Assembly: GCA_011524525.1 (NCBI GenBank)
Contig: WTKE01000108.1
Span: 1 to 64,000 of the forward strand
Direction of reading: 5' to 3'
DNA length: 64,000 nucleotides
Source of the DNA: Bacillus sp. (in: firmicutes)
GTDB lineage: Bacteria; Bacillota; Bacilli; Bacillales; Cytobacillaceae
A program made the translations under genes and the position numbers. Shown here one piece after another: positions 9,890 to 19,054 of this stretch; the first letter of the stretch is position 1, and every line of letters starts with the position of its first letter. Below the pieces are notes generated by a model, which searched no databases, had not been told where the DNA came from, and worked only from the letters and a program-made list of their open reading frames with translations.

Positions 9890-11071
9890 ATGAAAAATAG
9901 TAAATATGCTTTCTGGATCCTCGTCAGTATTGTAGCGATTTCAGGCTTTAGTCAAGGAATGCTGCTGCCATTAGTCGCGGTTATTTTTGAAAAAAGCGGG
10001 ATCAGTTCCGGAATGAATGGAATGAATGCTACTGCTTTATATATAGGAATTCTTCTAGCCTCTCCTTTTATGGAGCAGCCGCTTCGAAAATTTGGATATA
10101 AAAACATTATTTTATTCGGAGGATTGTTGGTGGTCGTTGCCCTGGCCCTTTTTCCTTTGTGGCAAAACTTTTGGTTTTGGCTTTTGCTTCGCTTTTTCAT
10201 TGGGATAGGCGACCACGCCCTTCACTTTGCCACACAAACGTGGATTACTTCTTCTTCTCCAGAAGCAACGAGAGGAAGAAATCTTTCGTTGTACGGATTG
10301 TTTTTTGGCATCGGATTTGCGGTTGGACCACTGATGACACCGCTTGTTAACATTAGTCCTTCCCTTCCCTTTATCATCTCATCAGGCATGTGTCTCATCG
10401 GATGGGTGTTTATTTTTGCCTTAAAAAATGAATATCCTGAGAATGATGAAGGGATTGGAGGCTTTAAAGACACGGGAAAACGGTTTGGTCAAGCTCTAAA
10501 GTACGGCTGGGTGGCATTTTTACCACCGCTTGCGTATGGTTTTTTGGAATCCTCATTGAATGGAATATTCCCGGTATATGCCCTCAGATCTGGTATTGAA
10601 GTGTCAGAAGTGTCGATCTTGCTGACTTCCTTCGCAGTGGGTGGGATTATTACACAGCTGCCACTCGGAATCCTTAGTGACCGCTTTGGTCGTCGAAAAG
10701 TGTTGATTGTTATTTTATTTCTTGGATTTACGAGCTTCTCAGCAGCGAGCTTTTTAGAAGAATCCTTCCTTGGCTTATTTATTTGTTTCCTATCAGCCGG
10801 AATGGTAGTAGGTTCAACCTTCTCGCTTGGAATAGCGTTTATGACAGATATTATGCCGAAAAATCTATTGCCTACAGGAAATCTGCTTTGCGGAATCGCC
10901 TTTAGCCTTGGAAGCTTAACAGGACCATCGATTGGTGGAGTCATCATACAAGCCTTCCATCAAATCAGCTTTTTCCATATCGTCAGCACGCTTCTTTTTT
11001 CCATCTTCCTTGTAATTGTTGTGTTTGGAAAACGGATGAAGGTAAACTTAGCCAGTGAAAAAAGTGTGTAA
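9890..11071 (+). CDS. yfkF: MFS transporter, YfkF-like
   Basis: 12-TM MFS with GILSDRFGRRKVL; syntenic. Confidence 0.8.
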   Translation: MKNSKYAFWILVSIVAISGFSQGMLLPLVAVIFEKSGISSGMNGMNATALYIGILLASPFMEQPLRKFGYKNIILFGGLLVVVALALFPLWQNFWFWLLLRFFIGIGDHALHFATQTWITSSSPEATRGRNLSLYGLFFGIGFAVGPLMTPLVNISPSLPFIISSGMCLIGWVFIFALKNEYPENDEGIGGFKDTGKRFGQALKYGWVAFLPPLAYGFLESSLNGIFPVYALRSGIEVSEVSILLTSFAVGGIITQLPLGILSDRFGRRKVLIVILFLGFTSFSAASFLEESFLGLFICFLSAGMVVGSTFSLGIAFMTDIMPKNLLPTGNLLCGIAFSLGSLTGPSIGGVIIQAFHQISFFHIVSTLLFSIFLVIVVFGKRMKVNLASEKSV

Positions 11072-11322
11072 TTCTCTAACTTTTTACTCATTTTAAAATT
11101 AAAACTATTACAATGTATGTAAACATGGTATATTCTCCACCCATCTAAGGAAGAAAAATATAATGAGCAAATCCCTTCTGAACTCATAAAAAATATGGTA
11201 TGATGAACTTAATAAAATATAACCCAAGCAATTCTGCTGTCATCATTAGATGACAGCTTTCGTGTTTTTTAGGGGTAATGACTTTGATTATTTTTCTCAA
11301 TTAGACGAATGGAGGAGAGAAT

Positions 11323-13242
11323 ATGAATACAGAATTAAAGGCTTTAGAGAGACCTATTGAAGCAAATGAAAGCTTTTTTGAAAAAATGAAGCCGCATGTG
11401 GAATTAATTGCTGCCATTACTAGTGGGGTTCTTATTGCGGTTGGCTGGACATTAGAAAAAATCGATTGGTCGACCGCTTCTATTGTTGCCTTTTTGTTCG
11501 CTTTTGTGATCGGTGGATTTGCTAAGGCCAAGGAAGGAATAGAAGATACAATTGCAGACAAGGAATTGAACGTAGAAATGCTGATGATTTTTGCTGCGAT
11601 TGGTTCGGCCATTATCGGTTATTGGACAGAGGGCGCCATTCTTATCTTTATTTTTGCGATGAGTGGTGCACTTGAAACGTACACCATGAACAAGAGCCAT
11701 AAGGAGATTTCCGCATTAATGGAGCTTCAGCCGGAAGAGGCACTCCTCATTCGCGGTGGATATGAGGCAACTGTTCATGTGAGCGAGCTTCGTATCGGAG
11801 ATCATATTTTAGTAAAGCCTGGGGAACGTGTTCCTTCAGACGGGAAAATTATTAAAGGCCAATCCAACTTAGATGAAGCGGCGATTACAGGGGAATCGAT
11901 TCCAGTAAGTAAAGGAATCGGAGAAGAAGTGTTTGCTGGTACGGTGAATGTTAATGGATCTCTAACTGTTGAAATCACGAAACCAAGCAGCGACACCCTA
12001 TTTCAAAAGATCATTCAATTGGTTCAATCCGCACAAAGTGAAAAATCACCTTCTCAGCTTTTTATTGAGAAATTTGAAGGGACTTATGTAAAAGTTGTTC
12101 TTGCCGTCGTAGTACTTATGATGTTTGTTCCACATTATGTTCTTGGCTGGAGTTGGACGGAAACCTTTTATCGGGCGATGATTTTACTTGTGGTTGCCTC
12201 CCCTTGTGCGTTAGTTGCGTCGATCATGCCGGCCACCTTATCTGCCATTTCCAATGGCGCGAAGCACGGCATCCTTTTTAAAGGCGGGGTTCATCTAGAA
12301 AATCTTAGCCACCTGCAGGCCATTGCCTTTGATAAAACAGGAACTCTTACAAAAGGGAAGCCTGAGGTAACAGATATCATTGTGGCTGATGCTTCGGAAA
12401 GGCAGTCCCTTTTACAAGTAGTGGCATCCATTGAGAATCATTCGAATCATCCACTAGCTCAGGCAATTGTTACTTATGTAAAAAAAGAAACAGGATCTAC
12501 GCTAGCTCATCCAGATAGCATTGAAGATGTATCAGGATATGGGGTGAGAGCAAGTCTTGACGGACTGGATTGGAAAATTGGGAAAGCTGACTTTGTTGGC
12601 AAGATCGAGGCAGAAACCTTTTCTAAAGGAATAGCCAAACAGCTCGCATCTGAAGGGAAAACGATTGTTTTTGTGAAGCAAAATGAGACGCTTGTTGCTC
12701 TTATTGCATTAAAGGATGTGGTACGTGAGGAAACAAAAGCGGCCATTGATTTGTTAAAAGCAAAAGGGATTTACACAATCATGCTAACGGGCGACAGTGA
12801 GAAAACAGCTGAAGCCATCGCTGGCGAAAGTCATGTGAATGAATATGTAGCCGAATGCCTGCCAGAAACAAAGGTGGAAAAGTTAAAAGACATTCGGAAG
12901 CGTTTTGGAACTGTTGCAATGGTTGGAGATGGAATTAACGATGCACCTGCCCTAGCAACCGCAAATGTGGGAATTGCCATGGGTGAAGGGTCAGATGTGG
13001 CACTTGAAACAGCTGATATCGTGTTGATGAAAAATGATCTTCCTCGTATTGCCGAAGCCATTACATTATCACAAAGAATGAATCGTATTATTAAACAGAA
13101 TGTCATTTTTTCTATCACGGTCATCATGTTGTTAATCGCTTCAAACTTCCTCCAATTTTTAGACCTACCTTTTGGGGTCATTGGACATGAAGGTAGTACG
13201 ATTCTTGTTATTTTAAACAGTCTACGTTTATTAAAGTCATAG
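11323..13242 (+). CDS. pfeT: P1B4-type metal-exporting ATPase (PfeT/ZosA-like)
   Basis: DKTGTLT, TGES, GDGINDAP, SPC instead of CPC in TM4, and C-terminal HEGSTILVILNSLRLL (the P1B4 HEG motif); no N-terminal HMA domain. Confidence 0.82.
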   Translation: MNTELKALERPIEANESFFEKMKPHVELIAAITSGVLIAVGWTLEKIDWSTASIVAFLFAFVIGGFAKAKEGIEDTIADKELNVEMLMIFAAIGSAIIGYWTEGAILIFIFAMSGALETYTMNKSHKEISALMELQPEEALLIRGGYEATVHVSELRIGDHILVKPGERVPSDGKIIKGQSNLDEAAITGESIPVSKGIGEEVFAGTVNVNGSLTVEITKPSSDTLFQKIIQLVQSAQSEKSPSQLFIEKFEGTYVKVVLAVVVLMMFVPHYVLGWSWTETFYRAMILLVVASPCALVASIMPATLSAISNGAKHGILFKGGVHLENLSHLQAIAFDKTGTLTKGKPEVTDIIVADASERQSLLQVVASIENHSNHPLAQAIVTYVKKETGSTLAHPDSIEDVSGYGVRASLDGLDWKIGKADFVGKIEAETFSKGIAKQLASEGKTIVFVKQNETLVALIALKDVVREETKAAIDLLKAKGIYTIMLTGDSEKTAEAIAGESHVNEYVAECLPETKVEKLKDIRKRFGTVAMVGDGINDAPALATANVGIAMGEGSDVALETADIVLMKNDLPRIAEAITLSQRMNRIIKQNVIFSITVIMLLIASNFLQFLDLPFGVIGHEGSTILVILNSLRLLKS

Positions 13243-13243
13243 A

Positions 13244-13270
13244 AAGAGCCGGGGATCTTCCCCGGCTTTT
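13244..13270. terminator. Rho-independent terminator
   Basis: AGCCGGGGatcttCCCCGGCTTTTT. Confidence 0.8.
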
Positions 13271-14094
13271 TAGCATGCTTTGTCTTTCATTTTGCTATAT
13301 AGTGCGTTAATTTCTCCACCAATAATCATAATTACTCCCGACATATAAAACCAAATCATTAATACGATGATAGCTCCAATACTTCCATACGTTGCCGTGT
13401 AATTGCCGAAATTACTTACATAGTAGGAAAAGGCAAGCGAAACAAGAGCCCAGCCGATGGTTGCAAAAATCGCACCCGGCACCGCACGGACACATTTGAA
13501 TTTTTTATTTGGTGCAATCCAGTAGAGACCGACAAAGACGGTAAACAAAATAAGCGAACTAACCACCCAACGTAGTGCATTCCAAATCGATAAAAATTCA
13601 TCAGATAATCCAAAGGTAGAAAATAAGAAAAGGCCGATTTGTTTACCGAAAACAGGAAGCAATAAAGCGACAATAAAGACAAAGATCATCGCGAAGGTTA
13701 GCAGGATAGACATGCCCCTAGCGACAATAAAGGAACGACTCTCCTTCACATCATATGCATGGTTAAAAGCTTTAACAATGGCATTAATCCCATTTGACGC
13801 TGACCAAATGGTGGCAATAATACCGAATGACAGCAAGCCTCCATTCCTTTTTTCCATAATGTCGTTTAAGTTGGTTTCAATTAGTGTAAAGGTTTCTGTT
13901 GGAGCAAAATCTTCCACAAACCCTAGGAGCTCTGGTTGAGAAATGGGCAAAAACGAAACCAGCGTTGCTAAAAATATTAACAATGGAAATAAAGAAAGCA
14001 GAAAGAAGTAGGCTAGCTGTGCAGCCAGTCCAAATACATCATCCTGCAATACTCTTTTTGTAAGTAAGGTAAGAAATCTCAGATTAATAACCAT
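13270..14094 (-). CDS. yfkH: YihY/virulence factor BrkB family membrane protein
   Basis: QLAYFFLLSLFPLLIFL, NAIVKAFNHAYDVKESRSF and WFYMSGVIMIIGGEINAL. Confidence 0.88.
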   Translation of the reverse strand: MVINLRFLTLLTKRVLQDDVFGLAAQLAYFFLLSLFPLLIFLATLVSFLPISQPELLGFVEDFAPTETFTLIETNLNDIMEKRNGGLLSFGIIATIWSASNGINAIVKAFNHAYDVKESRSFIVARGMSILLTFAMIFVFIVALLLPVFGKQIGLFLFSTFGLSDEFLSIWNALRWVVSSLILFTVFVGLYWIAPNKKFKCVRAVPGAIFATIGWALVSLAFSYYVSNFGNYTATYGSIGAIIVLMIWFYMSGVIMIIGGEINALYSKMKDKAC

Positions 14095-14119
14095 TCCATT
14101 CCCCCTTGTTTACTATGAA

Positions 14120-14446
14120 CTATTCCTCTTCCTTTTGAAATGCCTCTTTCGTTTCCTTTACAATCCCCGTTACCGCTGGTGTGACTTCGCGAAGTTCCTC
14201 CACCTTGTCAGCGATAAAAGATATATCTCCACTCACCTGCTCCACGGTTGAACGAATTTTTGTTGTTGCGTCCTTCACTTGTTCGACCACTTCATCTGGG
14301 TGCTTGATATAATAGGATAATTCTCCACTTGTCTTTTTACAGCTTTGTACAACAGCGTGTCTCGTGTCACGATCAAGCAAACTGATTGCCCCTCCAGCAA
14401 GAGCTCCCCAAAGAACACCTGTCCAAAACTTTTTTGTACCACTCAT
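14120..14446 (-). CDS. yfkI: YtxH domain-containing protein
   Basis: MSGTKKFWTGVLWGALAGGAISLLDRDTR; start chosen at MSGTKK after the RBS. Confidence 0.72.
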   Translation of the reverse strand: MSGTKKFWTGVLWGALAGGAISLLDRDTRHAVVQSCKKTSGELSYYIKHPDEVVEQVKDATTKIRSTVEQVSGDISFIADKVEELREVTPAVTGIVKETKEAFQKEEE

Positions 14447-14447
14447 C

Positions 14448-14933
14448 TCATTTTCCCTCCCAGCTTGCATTCTCATTCGTTTGAATTTCTTGTAATAAAC
14501 GTTCACAGCCGATCTTTAATAAATCAAACACTTCTTGAAAGTTCCCGGTAAAGTACGGGTCTGGAACATCCACTTTTTCTGCCTCCGGAACATAATCAAG
14601 TAGTTTTACAATTTTGGCACTCGACTGAAGAGACTTCAGCTTATGTATATTTTTTTCATTTTGAGAGTCCATTGCCACAATATAATCAAACTCGTTCAGA
14701 TCAGCCGTAGCGATTTGTCTCGCCACCTGACCTTCAAAACTAATCTGATGCTGAGTTAATATATCCTGTGTTCCCTGATGAGGAGGCTTCCCAAGATGCC
14801 AATCCCCCGTACCCGCAGAGTCAACCGTTATTTTATGTTCTAATCCTTCCCTTTTCACTAAATCACGAAACATCGCCTCTGCCATTGGTGAACGACAAAT
14901 ATTCCCGAGGCATACAAATAAAACTTTTACCAT
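14448..14933 (-). CDS. yfkJ: low molecular weight protein-tyrosine-phosphatase
   Basis: [14 protein letters not shown] active site and [11 protein letters not shown]. Confidence 0.92.
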   Translation of the reverse strand: MVKVLFVCLGNICRSPMAEAMFRDLVKREGLEHKITVDSAGTGDWHLGKPPHQGTQDILTQHQISFEGQVARQIATADLNEFDYIVAMDSQNEKNIHKLKSLQSSAKIVKLLDYVPEAEKVDVPDPYFTGNFQEVFDLLKIGCERLLQEIQTNENASWEGK

Positions 14934-15078
14934 AACTATTCCCTCCTTTCTACATTTTGTAGGAAAAGGAACGGCTTTTCAACCTTTCAGGAAGGAAGTT
15001 GTCGAAATTCATTTGACTTTTATAAGGGAACATGGAAAGATAATTTTACAAGCTTGCAGAAAAAGGGGAGAACAAACG

Positions 15079-15303
15079 ATGAACTTATCTGAAAAATCAG
15101 TAGAAAACGTGGAATATATGATTGAAAAGATAAAAGAAAAGTTAAAGGTATTAAATTTAGGGGCCATCAAGCCATCACACTTTGATGAAAATATGTATGA
15201 AGAGCTAAAAGAAATTTATGATCTAGTCATGAAAAGAGATTCGTTTAGCCCAAGTGAAACGCAAGCATTAGCGGAAGAATTAGGGAATCTAAGAAAACAA
15301 TAA
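15079..15303 (+). CDS. yfkK: DUF1128 family protein YfkK
   Basis: 74 aa [37 protein letters not shown]; synteny. Confidence 0.85.
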   Translation: MNLSEKSVENVEYMIEKIKEKLKVLNLGAIKPSHFDENMYEELKEIYDLVMKRDSFSPSETQALAEELGNLRKQ

Positions 15304-15405
15304 TGAGCCGATTTTTTTAACGGCTGCATGGCTCAGTTTACTATACTGAGCCATTTTTAATATCCTTTTTTGGTTGCCTGATGAGGGAAACAGCAGGTTT
15401 GATCA

Positions 15406-15593
15406 ATAAGCGGAGAAATTTCTCTTAATTAGAAAATAGCATTAAAAATAGCAGAAATAGACGGAAAGATTCCGTCTATTCAGTCAAAAAACGTGTAAAT
15501 GGGTGCTTTTCCTCTGCTTAATCGGAAAACCTCCGCTTATATCCCCTGAACAGAGCTCTACACTAAAGGATAACGGAAAATTCTCCGCTTATT
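15406..15593. repeat. cluster of four imperfect short palindromes (family A)
   Basis: ATAAGCGGAGAAATTTCTCTTAAT, AATAGACGGAAAGATTCCGTCTATT, TTAATCGGAAAACCTCCGCTTAT, GATAACGGAAAATTCTCCGCTTAT. Confidence 0.7.
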
Positions 15594-15651
15594 TCAATAT
15601 CCACACCAAAAATAAGTGTCAATTTCATAAATGTTGGCGATAAGCTCTTTT

Positions 15652-16632
15652 TTACTGGTCCAACACTTCAGTAATTAATAATGTATGATTCTCCCCTAAT
15701 GAAACTTCTTTATTTGAATCTAAGTATCGCACAAATGGTCTTTGAAGATTTCCTTTTACCTTCGTCACTATCGCTTTTTGCCCATTGTTTAATATAACCT
15801 TTGTTCCAGGAATAAAGTGTGGTACCTCTTGGACGAATAGCTTAACAAGGTCCGTGCTAAAAAGCGTTCCACTTTTTGTCATGACGTACTCCATCACCTC
15901 ATGGGGCGGAATTCCCTTTTTCGATAATGCGTTCTCGTACAGATTTGCGATACTGCAGATTTGAGCAAACTCATGTATTTCTTTTTCACGTAACCCTCTA
16001 GGGACTCCGCTACCATCAAAGGCTTCGTGGTGCTGATAGGCAACATGAGCTGAAAGCAAACTCACTTCTCTTGTTTTTCGTAAATATTCAAACCCTACCC
16101 TCGGATGATCATCCTCCAAAGGGGTTAGAACTTTTCCTAGGTCATGAAGCAATGTACCGACTGCTAAATCACGAATTTGCATTTGAGAAATTTGGTATTT
16201 TTTCGCAATTTGTAATGCAAGAAGGGTGACATTAACCGAGTGGGCATACTCTCGTAGGTCTTCTGCTAATGAAGAGGCAGGAATTAGTAGGATGGCCTTT
16301 CTTTTATTTACTTCCTCGACCAGTTTAATTGCGAGCTGTTGAATCGGTCTAATCGGAAGTTCTTCCTTTTTCTCTACCGCTTTATAAACCGCTTGTAGTA
16401 CATCTACTGCATCCACCCATGTTGGAACATCGAGCATCTCCTCCATGGAAATTCCGAATGACTCTGCATCCTCTATAAATAAATATCGAATATCAAGATC
16501 GATTAACTTTTGCAAGTATGTTGGATGGATCGAGCGTCCTGCTGCAAGAAGCACCCTTTTCTGCCGATCAAATACCGGTTTGGCCAATTGCATGGTACTT
16601 GGCTCATATTCATCAATTCGAATTAATCTCAT
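15652..16632 (-). CDS. HD-GYP domain protein (candidate c-di-GMP phosphodiesterase)
   Basis: TLLHDLGK plus AYQHHEAFDGSGVPRGLREKEI (GVP instead of GYP). Start at MRLIRIDEYEPS. Confidence 0.8.
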   Translation of the reverse strand: MRLIRIDEYEPSTMQLAKPVFDRQKRVLLAAGRSIHPTYLQKLIDLDIRYLFIEDAESFGISMEEMLDVPTWVDAVDVLQAVYKAVEKKEELPIRPIQQLAIKLVEEVNKRKAILLIPASSLAEDLREYAHSVNVTLLALQIAKKYQISQMQIRDLAVGTLLHDLGKVLTPLEDDHPRVGFEYLRKTREVSLLSAHVAYQHHEAFDGSGVPRGLREKEIHEFAQICSIANLYENALSKKGIPPHEVMEYVMTKSGTLFSTDLVKLFVQEVPHFIPGTKVILNNGQKAIVTKVKGNLQRPFVRYLDSNKEVSLGENHTLLITEVLDQ

Positions 16633-16805
16633 GATTACTCCCTCTACATTCATTATTATCCTAAGTATACAAATTGTTCGTCTCTATTTCTATTGTCCTT
16701 TACTCCTAAGTTTCGCTTTGTCTATAGGATTGACAGGGGAATAGTTTGGAAGGGTCCTCCAAATAATATGTTTGAGTGATCCAGATTGAAAGGAGGGATG
16801 CTTGA

Positions 16806-16925
16806 ATGTTACGTAAATTTCTTATGATTTTACTTGCAGGTTTTCTAGTGACGTCTGTTGTTGCTTGTGACGACGAACCAGGAGAAGATGAGATTGGCGA
16901 TGGCGAAGTACAAGATGAGGAATAA
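16806..16925 (+). CDS. tiny acidic lipoprotein (39 aa)
   Basis: RBS AAAGGAGGG; MLRKFLMILLAGFLVTSVVACDDEPGEDEIGDGEVQDEE with lipobox VVAC. Confidence 0.65.
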   Translation: MLRKFLMILLAGFLVTSVVACDDEPGEDEIGDGEVQDEE

Positions 16926-17029
16926 GACTTTTAAAAGGCTCTTTTCCAAAACAAGAAACTTTACGCTTTTAAAAACAAGAAGGGAACAGCACTAGTTACG
17001 TGTTGTTCCCTATTTTTAGTTATTGAGTC

Positions 17030-17218
17030 TTACACACCCATTTTACGGCGTTGATTGCTCACCTTTTTGGTTTGCTGGCTTTTCATTTTCTTTGTGGTTG
17101 CAGGACCGTTTGCGTTAGCTTTTCCGCCTGCTTGCTGATTTTTCTTTTTTTCAAGTTGTTGCTTGATCGCTTCTTGTAAGCTTATTTTCTTTTTTTCTGT
17201 TTCATGGTTTTCTGTCAT
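17030..17218 (-). CDS. small basic hypothetical protein
   Basis: 62-aa K/Q-rich ORF with RBS, codirectional with map. Confidence 0.5.
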   Translation of the reverse strand: MTENHETEKKKISLQEAIKQQLEKKKNQQAGGKANANGPATTKKMKSQQTKKVSNQRRKMGV

Positions 17219-17267
17219 GAGTCTTCCTCCATCTTGCTTCTAATAGTTTTTTGTTGATATGGATTGA

Positions 17268-18020
17268 TTATTCACCTTGATCCGTTAGAATGATCGGACC
17301 ATTCTTCGTGATGGCAATGGTGTGCTCAAATTGAGCTGAGTTTTTTCCATCCACAGTACGAGCGGTCCAGCCATTGGAATCCATCTTTGTTTCATAGCTT
17401 CCGACATTAACCATCGGTTCGATCGTAAATACCATTCCCTCTTTTATACGAGGACCTTTTCCTGGTAGACCAAAGTGCGGAACATCAGGCTTTTCATGAA
17501 TGGAGGGGCCAATTCCGTGACCAATAAAGTTTCTTACGACCGAGAATCCCTCTCCTTCCACGTAGGTTTGAATCGCATGTCCAATATCTCCGATTCGATT
17601 GCCTACGACAGCTGCTTCAATTCCTTTGTATAAACTCGTTTTTGTTACTTCTACCAAGCGTTTTGTTTCTTCAGAAGCTTCTCCGACGATATATGTCCAT
17701 GCGGAGTCTGCTAGAGCACTATTCACATTGACAACCATATCTATAGTGACAATGTCCCCTGTATTTAGAGGTTCTTTTCTTGGAAAGCCGTGACAAATCT
17801 CATCATTAATACTAGCACATGTTGCGTACTCATAACCTCGGTAACCCTTTTGTTGAGCAGTTGCACCATGCTCTGCTAAATATTTATCAACAAACTGGTC
17901 AATTTCCCAAGTAGTTATTCCTGGTTTGATCATTTTTTTTATTTCTTTATGACAAGCAGCCAGAAGCTCCCCTGCTTTTTTCATGGCCTCAATTTCACGA
18001 GGTGATTTTAAAACAATCAT
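17268..18020 (-). CDS. map: type I methionine aminopeptidase
   Basis: CASINDEICHGFPR, GHGIGPSIHEKPDVPHF and MVFTIEPM motifs. Confidence 0.92.
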   Translation of the reverse strand: MIVLKSPREIEAMKKAGELLAACHKEIKKMIKPGITTWEIDQFVDKYLAEHGATAQQKGYRGYEYATCASINDEICHGFPRKEPLNTGDIVTIDMVVNVNSALADSAWTYIVGEASEETKRLVEVTKTSLYKGIEAAVVGNRIGDIGHAIQTYVEGEGFSVVRNFIGHGIGPSIHEKPDVPHFGLPGKGPRIKEGMVFTIEPMVNVGSYETKMDSNGWTARTVDGKNSAQFEHTIAITKNGPIILTDQGE

Positions 18021-18132
18021 TTATCTCACTTCCCCAAATTCCAATAATGTATAGTCTTTATTGTACCTTCTATAGGTCTATATTAGCAAAGTATTCCTCT
18101 GTCTAATTTTGTTAGATAACCGCAAACAATAG

Positions 18133-18152
18133 TCAATCAAACGTTTGATTGA
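18133..18152. promoter_or_regulatory. perfect 20-bp palindrome (orphan operator candidate)
   Basis: TCAATCAAACGTTTGATTGA. Confidence 0.5.
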
Positions 18153-18241
18153 ATTCCCTTCCCCCCTTTAAAATCAACAAACACAAAAAAAGAATTTGTC
18201 GAACAAAAAAAACAGGTTTCACCCACCCCCATCCCGGGTAT

Positions 18242-18332
18242 AAAAGGGTGTCAGACACCCTTCGTGGACAAAATAGGCCATTCTGTCTTTTGGTGGTGTC
18301 TGTCACCGTTCGTGGACAGATTGGGTGGTTTT
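18242..18332 (-). repeat. family B 48-bp repeat, locus 1 (two units)
   Basis: Minus strand TGTCCACGAAC-GGTGACAGACACC...TTTTGTCCACGAAG-GGTGTCTGACACC, cores 48 bp apart. Confidence 0.8.
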
Positions 18333-18501
18333 GTCCATTTGGGATGGACAGTGGATTTTTTTTTGTTACGCCCACAATTATCACTTACATTACGAATGGT
18401 ATTGTGTATAATGCTACATAGAAGTATTAAAAACTGTTAATCAGCTTTTAATCACTAGAACCGTAATAACCATCCATTTGTGACTAACTAAAGAAAATTT
18501 T

Positions 18502-18528
18502 AAGAACGGAACCTACTATTTTCGTTCT
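18502..18528. promoter_or_regulatory. candidate SinR operator upstream of sinR
   Basis: AAGAACGGAACCTACTATTTTCGTTCT: inverted AGAACG/CGTTCT resembling SinR GTTCTYT half-sites. Confidence 0.4.
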
Positions 18529-18595
18529 GAATATGGAACTAACGATTTTTTTTTGCTATTATGAATTCATACAGAGAGATAGGTGAGTGATCTAG

Positions 18596-18925
18596 ATGAT
18601 TGGAGATCGTGTTAAGAAACTTCGTCTTGAAAAGAAAATGTCCATGTCTGAGCTAGCTGAACAAGCTGGTGTCGCGAAATCATACTTAAGTTCATTAGAA
18701 AGAAATTTACAAACGAATCCGTCGATCCAATTTCTGGAGAAAATTTCAGCTGTCCTTCATGTACCAGTTGACCATCTTATACACGAGCATCCAAATAAAG
18801 ACGAACTTGACTCTGACTGGATGAAGCTTGTGAAAGAGGCAATGAACTCCGGGGTTTCGAAGGATCAGTTTAAAGAGTTTCTTGAGTTTAATAAATGGAG
18901 AAGTAATCAATCAAATAATGACTAA
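18596..18925 (+). CDS. sinR: SinR-like HTH transcriptional repressor
   Basis: N-terminal HTH_3 (MIGDRVKKLRLEKKMSMSELAEQAGVAKSYLSSLERNLQTNPSIQFLEKI) and C-terminal SinI-type helical hook ELDSDWMKLVKEAMNSGVSKDQFKEFLEF. Confidence 0.88.
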   Translation: MIGDRVKKLRLEKKMSMSELAEQAGVAKSYLSSLERNLQTNPSIQFLEKISAVLHVPVDHLIHEHPNKDELDSDWMKLVKEAMNSGVSKDQFKEFLEFNKWRSNQSNND

Positions 18926-18929
18926 TGCA

Positions 18930-18963
18930 AAAAGACAAAATCTAGGTGATTTTGTCTTTTTTT
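18930..18963. terminator. Rho-independent terminator after sinR
   Basis: AAAAGACAAAATCtaggtGATTTTGTCTTTTTTT. Confidence 0.85.
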
Positions 18964-19054
18964 CAAAATAAAAAGCATTCCCATACGGTCTGACCCTAAC
19001 AGAAATACCTTCATTCTATGTATGAAAACAACATGCTAGTATGCGAGTTTCTTT

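Noticed and set aside
10489-10947. 152-aa antisense ORF within the MFS gene (and similar antisense ORFs in pfeT, chaA, topB and others)
   Set aside because: Shadow ORFs opposite strong coding sequences; no independent evidence.
18133-18421. ORFs 18133-18384 (-) and 18149-18421 (+)
   Set aside because: They run through family B repeats and translate the repeat (SVTxRGQ-like); no RBS support.
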